From the NCBI RefSeq assembly GCF_000003605.2, contig NW_003123406.1:19465-46683 (forward strand): a stretch of DNA of 27,219 bases, in the 5' to 3' direction. Every line of letters begins with the position of its first letter. Position 1 is the first letter of the stretch. The notes beneath the pieces are model-generated. The model saw nothing but the letters and a program-made list of their open reading frames with translations. It did not search any database and was not told the DNA's origin. The stretch comes from Saccoglossus kowalevskii (lineage: Eukaryota; Hemichordata; Enteropneusta; Harrimaniidae). A program made the position numbers and the translations under genes. This document shows positions 21,701-27,219 of the stretch, piece by piece.

Positions 21701-24700
21701 TCATCCATAAATTTACCTATACGACAATGTGTTCCCTCATATCCAGTGTTGTCACAGTTACATATATACGATCCATTGGTATTTGTACATATGCCATTAT
21801 TCTGGCAGGGATTAACAGTGGCACATTCGTCTATGTCTGAAAAACAAATTTGAAATTCTATTTCTATTTTTGAATGATTCATGTTATTCTATATAGAATA
21901 TATTTATTACGATAATGTTTACATACATGTTCGTTGGCTCTCGGAGTCCCAAACAAAAGTATCATGGTGACTAATTTTTTTTTTATTTCGTCGAAGTATT
22001 TAACATGTATATACCTCTAGGAATGTTGTCAATTGGCTCTAAAATGTGAAACACCGTGTGTTTAACTGCTCGACCTGTTTCCTTATAATTAAACCATAAT
22101 TTTAATAAATTTAACATGAATTGTTTCCGACAAACATTCAGTTGAGATTGAAATAACTGAGATGTGTTTATATGAAGATGTTGAAAAACTGGTTAAAATT
22201 CACTGGTATCCCTGGTATAACATGAAAAAACTGTTCAAATATTTCAACAGCGCCTTGATATTCGATTCAAAATAATACCGTGGCATTTATGTTCGGTGTA
22301 GTGAACATCACATATGACATACCTATCGAAACACACACAATAACAATTTTGAATGCATTAAAAACTGTCTTAATCATTTGTCAAGGGTTTTAAAAATCTC
22401 AGGCTAAACTATCATTTATTGGATTGATGTTAGCAAACCAAATATCTATAGCCTTTAACAACCTTCATCATCTCACAAGTATGTGGAAATTATTGTTTTA
22501 TACAGTTACATAGTAATTTGGTATTTTTCACAAATTACAATATGAGGTTATTACGAGGATATCTCAAAGTATGCACAAAGACAGTATAGCGGAATATCGA
22601 CCGATGCGTAGGGGAGGTCGATGCGAAGGCGTACTGTCTGAGTGCATACTTTGAGATATCCTCGTATAAACCTTATTATTATACATCTTATCCTTCCAAG
22701 GATATGTCATTGGGATGCGGAAATCCAAAAAGTTTAGAACAGAATCAGGGAACTTCTTTGTGTGGAGTACGGTCAAACCCTGTTATTGATAGAGGACGCT
22801 TACGCGCGTAATCAAACCCTATTTAGAATTCGCATTTTCTAATATGGTAGGATGAATATACCCCGTAAAATACCACAAAATTACGGCACGCTGTAACTTA
22901 TAGCGTTAAGGTGACAGATGTATAATAATGTTTAATATTTTATGGTTTGTTTAGCGAATCAATGAAAACACATTCTTTGTGCATTGTTTAAAGAAGTAAT
23001 TTTAAGATTGGCGTTTATGAACAGTGTAATGATATGTGACTACCTGAATATAACAAAAACAAAAAATGCTGTCACCAAGTGCACACGAACTTGCATCTAT
23101 ATCTCGTATATCCTAAGTACCAACAACAAGAAATGTAATTGTAAGTACGGTAGAATGTTATATCATAATGTGTTTTACCTGTTTCACAACTTATTCCTGC
23201 ATAACCAGTGCCATGACAGTTACATCCATATGTGACATCCAGCTGACATACACCATTGTTCGTACATAGACAGTCTTGTATATCTGTACAAAAACATCAC
23301 AATAAATTCAATCCAATAAAATGAATAAAAAGAATACAATATGATACGATGCTGTGCGATATGAGGTGATATGGTATGATGTAATAAACATTGGGTAGAA
23401 TATTACATGTTGCATGATATGTATTACATGTTGCAATAAATAGACAGATTGTCGGAAATGTGAGAGGATAATCAGACAACATTAAAAAAGTGCAGGGATT
23501 TTTTTAAACAAGGGAACAGGGGCGCAGCGCCCTCATGCCATGGCCATGCGTCCCCTTACGCCGGGGAGCAGATCCTTTGACAACCATAAAATTCTGATTG
23601 ACCAGAGATCACATGTGGCCACAGTTGCTGTCTGATAGTATTTTGGGTCCCAAGGAAGCCATAGAATGCTCCATTTTAATTTAGTTGTATCAAAAACTCC
23701 ACACCTTGACAGGAACCCTATCTCCCCCACTTGGTGGCGCCACTGAATTGCAGTGCCCCCTCTTGCAGTTTTTTTTTAAATCTCTGAGGTGCATAAATGA
23801 TTTGGAATAAGTGCAATCAATAAATAATTTTGGAAATACATCGAGATAAAACTAACGTGACGCATGTTACTTACCACATTGGGTTGAAATCCAGTCATTG
23901 CTTACTCCTACAATATGTTTATACATCTTTGTATTTTCCCACGAAACTAGATTACCTTCAAGCGAACCTTTGTCACATTTGACATTAAACACTTCAACAG
24001 CTGCAAGGGGTCGATTCCACATGTGTAGATCGGTAACTTGTCCGTCGTACCTATCGAAACGTTCTAGTAGTCCGTTCGTTACATTAACTTTTCTTCCAAT
24101 AGTAAATTTCCCGTCAGGTCTTATAAGCCCTGCTTCCGATGATGAAGCGGATTCACCAGCCTGGAGCCCATCTTTATAAAACAGCATACTGTTTTTGTTC
24201 TCGCGTACGATGCACACATGATGCCATGTCCCGTCCATTAATGCAATGCTCGGAAAGTCATGTCTATTTCCGCGGATGATAGCAGAAACAATTCCGTCTC
24301 TAGTGCTAAACCGCACAATCATCTCCTGCACATCTGATTTGCCTACGACCACATAAGAAATCACAGCGCCACCAAGGTCAATTCCCTTCAACCACATGCA
24401 TACAGAGAATTCAAGAATCTCTTCAAAAATCATATGTTCTACTTGCAAATATCCATAATCACCAAAATCCACAACTTGATGTGCACCAATTGCCCCTGAA
24501 TCTGCATTAATATAAAATAAAATGTGAAGCATGTTTGTGAATACATAATGACATAATTTGGTTAAATGACATCCGGGCATTTTCACCGCCTGGCAACCAT
24601 GGCGCGGTAAAAACAAAGGCCACAAACTCGCAGAAAACGGTACTTTAGGATGATTGTTGAGTCTCCCCTGAACAATGTAACAAAATTATCCCTGCGTGTG

Positions 24701-25460
24701 TAACATATATACATTCGGTTGTTCGGGATTACTTCAAAGTTGAGTTTGTGTTGTTTTCTCGAATTTTCACCAGCTCGACCGGCGTTTCACAGCAGCGCGC
24801 ACTGAGCCCATAGAAATGCATGGTACAGTGGTGCACGTCTTATCAACGTAGAACGTCTTGTGACGTAGCTTCTCCCCCGAAGAAAAACTGATACATCAGA
24901 AAAGTCTGTACAAATCAAGGTTAGAACAACTGTTTAGGACTATACCGTATATCCCTTATGTCTATGTATATACAAATCGTATGTATCGCTTCTTAACATA
25001 CCTAAGATATTAACGGATACACAACTTACCACGGTCAACTACATCAGTCACATACACCGAATTTCTAGTTAGATCATTCAATGTGTCTTTTAACCAGCAA
25101 TTCCTCAAATGCTTGTTAAATGTCCATGCTACACAGTTTGTGTTCAACAAGCACGCCTCGCGACATTCACAAGTGCCCTCTGTTATAAGCCCGGTGATAT
25201 CGCCGAATTGCAAGTCAGACTCGTCAATACCACAACCTGTGAATGTTAACACTATGTTAGATATGTGTAATTGTACAATTGACAAGTTTCTAGTTTCGCC
25301 ATTACCTCAGGTGTAAAAAATCTCCAATTTCGTCTGCGTGGGAGGGTTGACTTTGACGTGTAAATGTTTGATGGCTCAGCACCAGAACGGCGGGAGTCAT
25401 GGCAACCAGCGAAAACAAAATTATCAGTACCTTAAATACAACGCGTCGGTTCGATTCCAT
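10342..25460 (-). CDS. Adhesion GPCR: PAN-pentraxin-EGF-CCP-EGF-HRM-GAIN-7TM (whole gene span)
   Basis: This is a plasma-membrane receptor of the adhesion GPCR class. Twenty-eight exons from 25236 down to 10342 join with matching splice phases and canonical GT-AG borders, giving about 1247 residues before any signal peptide. Domain order: PAN/apple, pentraxin/LamG-like, one EGF, three EGF repeats of 120 bp each, sushi, Ca-binding EGF, HRM, GAIN, GPS, seven helices and a charged cytoplasmic tail. Family knowledge: the extracellular modules bind ligands or matrix, and the segment after the GPS acts as a tethered agonist for G-protein signalling. All modules from PAN to HRM are on phase 1 exon borders, which suits exon shuffling. 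The GPS lacks the usual cleavage residues. Pentraxin-like modules are known in ADGRG and ADGRD receptors and EGF modules in ADGRE and ADGRL4, but I do not recall a vertebrate receptor with this combination, so I give no symbol. The first exon is uncertain. Confidence 0.93.
10579..10785 (-). CDS. aGPCR exon: charged cytoplasmic tail
   Basis: Sixty-nine codons starting [20 protein letters not shown] and rich in Lys, Arg and Glu ([20 protein letters not shown]). It may form a helix or coiled coil. The donor ACA|gtaagt is strong. If it were not used, the frame would continue to a stop near 10504, giving a different C-terminus. Confidence 0.85.
11083..11124 (-). CDS. aGPCR exon: TM7
   Basis: A 42-bp, phase 0-0 exon reading [14 protein letters not shown]. 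It is the core of TM7 with the family's 'N-x-E' at the cytoplasmic end. Acceptor cttttag, donor GAG|gtaaga. Confidence 0.87.
11311..11440 (-). CDS. aGPCR exon: TM6, extracellular loop 3 and start of TM7
   Basis: The exon reads [20 protein letters not shown], then [18 protein letters not shown] and AVSLE. The final SLE joins GSFVF in the next exon, matching the TM7 signature 'SLQGxFxFlF'. Acceptor gatttag, donor GAG|gtaact. Confidence 0.85.
11554..11593. repeat. Perfect 20-bp tandem duplication
   Basis: catttcccgattagctacga is present twice head-to-tail in the intron between the TM5 and TM6 exons. Confidence 0.9.
11669..11754 (-). CDS. aGPCR exon: rest of TM5 and intracellular loop 3
   Basis: The exon encodes [15 protein letters not shown], then [13 protein letters not shown]. 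The hydrophobic part completes TM5 and the rest forms loop 3. Donor TATG|gtgagg; phase 2 fits the next exon (split Trp codon). Confidence 0.8.
12042..12093 (-). CDS. aGPCR exon: extracellular loop 2 and start of TM5
   Basis: A short exon, 17 codons, reading [17 protein letters not shown] after a split Arg codon. The Cys is placed for the loop-2 disulfide with TM3. Acceptor tttctcag, donor TTG|gtaagt. Confidence 0.82.
12314..12406 (-). CDS. aGPCR exon: transmembrane helix 4
   Basis: The exon reads [20 protein letters not shown], then [12 protein letters not shown]-x-x-P is the family's TM4 signature (GWGxP). Donor CAG|gtaagt. Confidence 0.9.
12517..12644 (-). CDS. aGPCR exon: transmembrane helix 3
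   Basis: The exon reads [20 protein letters not shown], then [18 protein letters not shown]. The Cys near the start fits the conserved TM3 disulfide Cys. [12 protein letters not shown] matches the family pattern 'fxWMLvEGixLY'. Phase 0 in, phase 2 out. Confidence 0.9.
13058..13169 (-). CDS. aGPCR exon: transmembrane helix 2
   Basis: The exon reads [20 protein letters not shown], then [18 protein letters not shown] basic intracellular loop precedes a hydrophobic helix, and an acidic/basic extracellular loop follows. Acceptor cttgtag, donor AAG|gtattc. Confidence 0.85.
13271..13368 (-). CDS. aGPCR exon: transmembrane helix 1
   Basis: The exon encodes [20 protein letters not shown] followed by [12 protein letters not shown], a membrane segment of about 24 residues placed straight after the GPS as expected for TM1. 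Acceptor aaatgcag, donor AAG|gtagtt. Confidence 0.87.
13520..13646 (-). CDS. aGPCR exon: GPS motif, second half, and tethered-agonist segment
   Basis: The exon reads [13 protein letters not shown], then [19 protein letters not shown]. The GPS order C...GxW..GC......CxC is kept. The cleavage triad, normally His-Leu-Thr/Ser, is Leu-Leu-Ala. The downstream ASFAVIM still resembles the Stachel sequence TSFAVLM. Phase 2 in, phase 0 out. Confidence 0.9.
13791..13840 (-). CDS. aGPCR exon: GPS motif, first half
   Basis: A 50-bp exon reading [16 protein letters not shown] plus GG. It provides the first GPS cysteine; the usual C-x-F/Y-W is CSYI here, so the Trp is replaced. Donor CATGG|gtaggt. Confidence 0.82.
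14057..14213 (-). CDS. aGPCR exon: GAIN domain, part 6
   Basis: Fifty-two codons reading [20 protein letters not shown], then [17 protein letters not shown] and [10 protein letters not shown]. It matches the GAIN pattern 'NSxVlSvsi...L.....I.l'. Acceptor gttttaag, donor AAG|gtaggg. It ends just before the GPS exons. Confidence 0.87.
14294..15390. repeat. Pentanucleotide satellite (G[TC][AG]GT)n, 1.1 kb
   Basis: About 219 units of 5 bp fill most of the intron between GAIN exons at 15421 and 14213. The main variants are GTAGT, GCAGT, GCGGT, GCAGC and GCATT, in ordered blocks. GCATT units recur at 14516, 14636, 14741, 14886, 15021, 15176 and 15301/15311. Minus-strand reading gives an endless [10 protein letters not shown] pentapeptide in all frames, which is an artefact and not a protein. 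Confidence 0.95.
15421..15499 (-). CDS. aGPCR exon: GAIN domain, part 5
   Basis: The exon encodes [20 protein letters not shown] then GASSE. This is the GAIN strand and loop typically seen as 'vvYxNLxxLLP'. Phase 1 in, phase 2 out. It is separated from the next exon by an intron almost filled by the pentanucleotide array. Confidence 0.85.
16423..16569 (-). CDS. aGPCR exon: GAIN domain, part 4, with RRRR site
   Basis: The exon reads [20 protein letters not shown], then [20 protein letters not shown] and EKLTKSET. The beta-rich second half resembles GAIN subdomain [11 protein letters not shown] is a polybasic stretch matching the R-X-[KR]-R furin consensus. Acceptor cattgcag, donor CCG|gtaaga. 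Confidence 0.85.
16598..16912. repeat. 51-bp minisatellite, about six copies
   Basis: Copies start (gacactaatt) at 16649, 16700, 16751, 16802 and 16853, exactly 51 bp apart, with partial copies on both sides. It lies in the intron between GAIN exons 16966-17086 and 16423-16569. Since 51 is divisible by three, the minus strand stays open (KELVS.F repeats of 17 residues), but both neighbouring exons splice cleanly without it. Confidence 0.93.
16966..17086 (-). CDS. aGPCR exon: GAIN domain, part 3
   Basis: The exon encodes [20 protein letters not shown] and ends SGEHI plus one base. Acceptor tttccag, donor ATAG|gtaaga. Phase 1 at the end pairs with the next exon to give Glu. Confidence 0.82.
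18055..18123 (-). CDS. aGPCR exon: GAIN domain, part 2
   Basis: A small 23-codon, phase 0-0 exon reading [20 protein letters not shown]. The amphipathic helix fits GAIN subdomain A. Acceptor ttgtag, donor CAG|gtatgt. Confidence 0.8.
18519..18683 (-). CDS. aGPCR exon: GAIN domain, part 1
   Basis: Fifty-five codons, phase 0-0, starting [20 protein letters not shown]. It resembles the helical subdomain A of GAIN domains ([23 protein letters not shown]). It joins in phase to the HRM exon and to the next GAIN exon. Confidence 0.85.
18721..18746. repeat. (AT)13 microsatellite
   Basis: Thirteen uninterrupted AT units, next to the acceptor side of the first GAIN exon. Confidence 0.97.
19636..19647. 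repeat. Poly-C run
   Basis: Twelve consecutive C in the intron between the second HRM exon and the first GAIN exon; length in the assembly may be unreliable. Confidence 0.9.
19743..19837 (-). CDS. aGPCR exon: HRM domain, second half
   Basis: The exon encodes [20 protein letters not shown], the core of HRM domains, then [11 protein letters not shown], which enters the GAIN domain. Acceptor tttttcag, donor TAT|gtaact, ending in phase 0. Confidence 0.9.
20037..20147 (-). CDS. aGPCR exon: HRM domain, first half
   Basis: Thirty-seven codons reading [18 protein letters not shown], then WILCPIGTN. This matches the start of the hormone receptor motif (W......CP...G). Phase 1 at both ends; it joins the next exon to give [15 protein letters not shown]. 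Confidence 0.88.
20236..20397 (-). CDS. aGPCR exon: EGF-like domain 5 (Ca-binding) plus linker
   Basis: Phase 1-1, 162 bp. It begins [20 protein letters not shown] and continues [19 protein letters not shown], a classical calcium-binding EGF. A glutamine-rich linker ([14 protein letters not shown]) follows, leading into the HRM domain. Confidence 0.93.
20810..20968 (-). CDS. aGPCR exon: sushi/CCP domain
   Basis: Fifty-three codons, phase 1-1, acceptor tataaacag and donor AAAG|gtgagc. Four cysteines fit a complement control protein module ([33 protein letters not shown]), with the conserved Trp in REWIPG. Sushi modules mediate protein contacts. It sits between the EGF cluster and the last EGF. 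Confidence 0.85.
21060..21178 (-). pseudogene. Decayed EGF exon
   Basis: Next after EGF 4 in transcript order there is an acceptor-like tttatatgttacag, then a frame reading [19 protein letters not shown]. This aligns with the start of the EGF exons (DIDEC..., NNG.CTN), but the later cysteines are gone. Where the intact copies have the donor (gtaata after a GAAATAG-like end), this copy reads ttataa, so the donor is lost. Neighbouring exons are all phase 1-1, so skipping it keeps the frame. Confidence 0.65.
21281..21400 (-). CDS. aGPCR exon: EGF-like domain 4 (Ca-binding)
   Basis: Forty codons, phase 1-1. It begins [19 protein letters not shown] and carries [12 protein letters not shown] followed by [11 protein letters not shown]. 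It is the last of the three 120-bp EGF exon copies, and a decayed fourth copy follows it. Confidence 0.92.
   Translation of the reverse strand: MLMNVPLVIHAKTMACVRILMDHIRVTAPTQDTKEQIVK
21502..21621 (-). CDS. aGPCR exon: EGF-like domain 3 (Ca-binding)
   Basis: Forty codons, phase 1-1. It begins [17 protein letters not shown] and carries [12 protein letters not shown], the Ca-binding EGF consensus. It lies about 95 bp from EGF 2 and is clearly a tandem exon duplicate. Confidence 0.92.
21717..21836 (-). CDS. aGPCR exon: EGF-like domain 2 (Ca-binding)
   Basis: Forty codons, phase 1-1. It begins [19 protein letters not shown] and carries [12 protein letters not shown], matching the calcium-binding and Asp/Asn hydroxylation consensus C-x-[DN]-x4-[FY]-x-C-x-C. 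It has the same length as the next two EGF exons. Confidence 0.92.
22545..22673. mobile_element. Foldback element, CAAAGTATG family, copy 2
   Basis: Perfect 24-bp inverted arms: 22552-22575 (tacgaggatatctcaaagta...) and 22643-22666. Inner pairs gacagta/tactgtc and tcgacc/ggtcga give a nearly complete hairpin. It is related to 2680-2811. It lies in the long intron between EGF 1 and EGF 2. Confidence 0.85.
23179..23283 (-). CDS. aGPCR exon: EGF-like domain 1
   Basis: Thirty-five codons, phase 1-1, starting [13 protein letters not shown] and ending GYAGISCET. Six cysteines are present. It is shorter than the next three EGF exons and lacks the Asn/Asp plus aromatic residues of calcium-binding EGFs, so it is probably a non-calcium EGF. 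Confidence 0.85.
23493..23786 (-). mobile_element. hAT-like MITE, CAGGG family, copy 2
   Basis: The reverse complement is strongly similar along its length to 3201-3477. One end begins CAGGGATTTTTTTAAACAAG; the other, reversed, begins CAGAGATTT. It lies in the intron between the pentraxin exon and EGF 1, close to the pentraxin donor. No clear target duplication is visible. Confidence 0.8.
23875..24501 (-). CDS. aGPCR exon: pentraxin / LamG-like domain
   Basis: One exon of 627 bp (209 codons), phase 1 at both ends. It shows the concanavalin-like jelly-roll signatures of pentraxin modules: [36 protein letters not shown], and [18 protein letters not shown]. It ends in STQC followed by the donor gtaagt. 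Pentraxin modules also occur in the adhesion GPCRs ADGRG6, ADGRG4 and ADGRD2. The exon links directly by phase to the PAN exon and to EGF 1. Confidence 0.88.
25030..25236 (-). CDS. aGPCR exon: PAN/apple domain
   Basis: Sixty-nine codons, phase 1 at both ends, acceptor ttcacag and donor GTG|gtaag. Six cysteines are arranged as in PAN domains: GCG near the start, the TCECREAC cluster, NTNCVAWTF, and RNCWLK. PAN/apple domains bind proteins or carbohydrates. It is the first recognisable extracellular module of the receptor. Confidence 0.85.
25306..25460 (-). CDS. Candidate first exon with signal peptide
   Basis: An ATG at 25460-25458 opens a frame starting [20 protein letters not shown], a basic N-terminus followed by a hydrophobic core, then a polar stretch. 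A plausible donor (AG|gtaatg) follows at 25306/25305. A signal peptide is expected here for a receptor with an extracellular PAN domain. The problem is phase: this donor leaves two bases of a codon, while the PAN exon needs one. Either another donor is used, or there is a sequence error, or the true first exon is elsewhere. The apparent intron to the PAN exon is only about 70 bp. Confidence 0.5.
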
Positions 25461-27219
25461 AGTAACCACGTGACTTTAAAACCTCCGGGGTCGACATGTT
25501 TTGTGTTCTACTGTACAAACTAACCATAGTCCACGATGTTTTAATATAATGGAAAATATATATATAAATGCAATAAACCGTCAGTTCAGCCATCATAGAT
25601 GTCGAGTTATGTCTGCCTTCAGTGTTCTGTTTATTTTCACTGAATGAAATTATAGAAATGCAGTTTTCGACGTTGTTTTGATGTTAAATTTGTCAATTTT
25701 ATTCGAACTTACGTTGTCTATTTTTACACGTTACTGGGAGACATCAACTCATCTCAATTTATGGAATATTGGTTGAGCAAATTATTAAACTTCAAATCAT
25801 ATCAGTAATTGTTATTAATATATTTTTTACTAACTGTTAGCTCATATGGACTGTTATTTTTCGGGAAAGATATTTTTTTATTTACCATCCTGCTTCATAA
25901 CCTATCATTTCTGATATGGGACCAAGTTCAGATCTTGCCATTTATTTTTCTGCTCACTTGCAACCCGTTAACTTAATATCCAACTTTTATTATGTCTCAA
26001 CACTACGGTGAGCCTAATTTTTTTCATCATATGTGACAAATTGTGTCGTTGTTTTTTTAGTGGGAAGTTTATTTTTGTAATCGGGGTATAATCCTGTCAA
26101 TGCCAGTGATATGGGTGTCTTATAAAACAGAAAAATGAAAGTCCTCATATTCACTGTCCTAATACCCTGAAACCACACCATATTAACACAGCAAACATCG
26201 AGAAAGATACAGGTTTCATTTATTAAATGTCAATACATCAAATAAAAATGAACATGGGTATTCTTGGTTTCATCGTACACACAAGACATTTTATTACCCA
26301 TTTTGTAATATTGTATTTTTATTCATGACACCTATTATTATAATTAATCTTCAATGATGACGTCATGCCATACACTAGTCACGGTACTGACAGTCATATA
26401 ATATATTTAAGCACTGGACAATCGTCCACAATGATGTACCACAAAATTGATAAAAAAAACACATTTTCATAAAAGATATTTTTCATCAAATATCTAGTGA
26501 ATCGTGTGTACTTCTATATATCCTACGCGCGCGTACAAACATAAATAGCACATTTAAGACTACTATCAGGGGTAAATTCTTCTCCACAGGGTTCTCCACA
26601 CGTGTCAGGGGGGAAACTCGTCTCGTCTCTCTATCGCGTCCCCTTGAGGTACGGGATCGGGAAGTCACTTATACTTTACAGTCAAATAAGACACACACAA
26701 CGAAATACGTTTCAACTCTCGTCTTAGTCGATCTTTTGGAGCACTCTATAAGACACAGCGCCCTGGGGAAAAGTTCCCAAGACTCTCACAAGGCTGAACC
26801 AAGACTCGCCCAAGACTGGACTGCGTCAAGGCTCGCCCCAAGACTGGACTCTCGACTCTCAGACTGCACTCTCTCTCTTCTGCGTCTATCGTGCTGTGCT
26901 CTTCAAGACCAACTCAAACTCTCTTTATTCATTTTCAAAACTCTAACCAATTACAATGCAGTAAAAAGACTCTAGGGCGTAACCTTCAATCATAAAGCCA
27001 ATCACACTAAGTACTGAATACGTCATATCTTTTGATTAATCGTTCACTACATTAATAACTATGGAATACCAACTGTCAGAATCGCGACGGATATCTCGTA
27101 ATTAGTTCCAAATCACTGAGCCAAGTTTCGTCCAAAACTTCAAATAGGCCTACACGATGACAGACATACACAGCAATTCGCTAATAATCAGTAATTAAGT
27201 CGGTCAACAGATACGCAAA
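25461..27219. other. Upstream flank of the receptor gene
   Basis: I recognise no exon or known domain here. It should hold the promoter and 5' UTR of the receptor. The only structure seen is a CT/GA-rich stretch at about 26730-26930 with a 27-bp imperfect duplication at 26801-26855 (aagactcgcccaagactgga then aaggctcgccccaagactgg). Confidence 0.6.

Noticed and set aside
26736-26975. Plus-strand 79-codon frame in the CT-rich upstream region
   Set aside because: It arises from an imperfect 27-bp duplication and CT-rich sequence; no domain or splice context supports it.

Overview
The window looks like nuclear DNA of an invertebrate animal, probably marine; a mollusc or another lophotrochozoan is my best guess, at low confidence. 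The DNA is AT-rich, genes are split into many short exons with clean GT-AG introns, and the introns are full of small inverted-repeat transposons. The left edge holds a tandem array of the type found in bivalve 'pearl' (Helentron-derived) elements. No bacterial or viral gene layout is visible.

Two genes lie head-to-tail on the minus strand. The larger one (about 25460 down to 10342) is an adhesion G-protein-coupled receptor. I could reconstruct 28 exons whose splice phases all agree. In order they encode a PAN/apple domain, a pentraxin/LamG-like domain, four intact EGF repeats, a sushi/CCP domain, a calcium-binding EGF, a hormone-receptor (HRM) domain, a GAIN domain with a GPS motif, seven transmembrane helices and a charged tail ending in a class I PDZ-ligand-like sequence. 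A candidate signal-peptide exon lies just upstream, but its splice phase does not match. The second gene (5703 down to 782, running off the left edge) is the N-terminal part of a divergent tubulin, delta or zeta type, in four exons.

The regions are as follows. Positions 1-770: tandem repeats ending in a hairpin. Positions 770-5703: tubulin exons, with inverted-repeat elements in every intron. Positions 5704-10341: intergenic, AT-rich, with two more inverted-repeat elements and a tiny signal-peptide-like ORF. Positions 10342-25460: the receptor, whose GAIN introns hold a 1.1-kb pentanucleotide array and a 51-bp minisatellite. Positions 25461-27219: upstream DNA with no recognisable gene.

The most notable points are: the receptor's domain combination; a GPS whose H-L-T/S cleavage triad reads L-L-A, so the receptor probably does not self-cleave; a decayed EGF exon in the EGF cluster; an inverted-repeat element whose flanking duplication copies the tubulin exon-1 splice donor; and three transposon families each present twice in the window.
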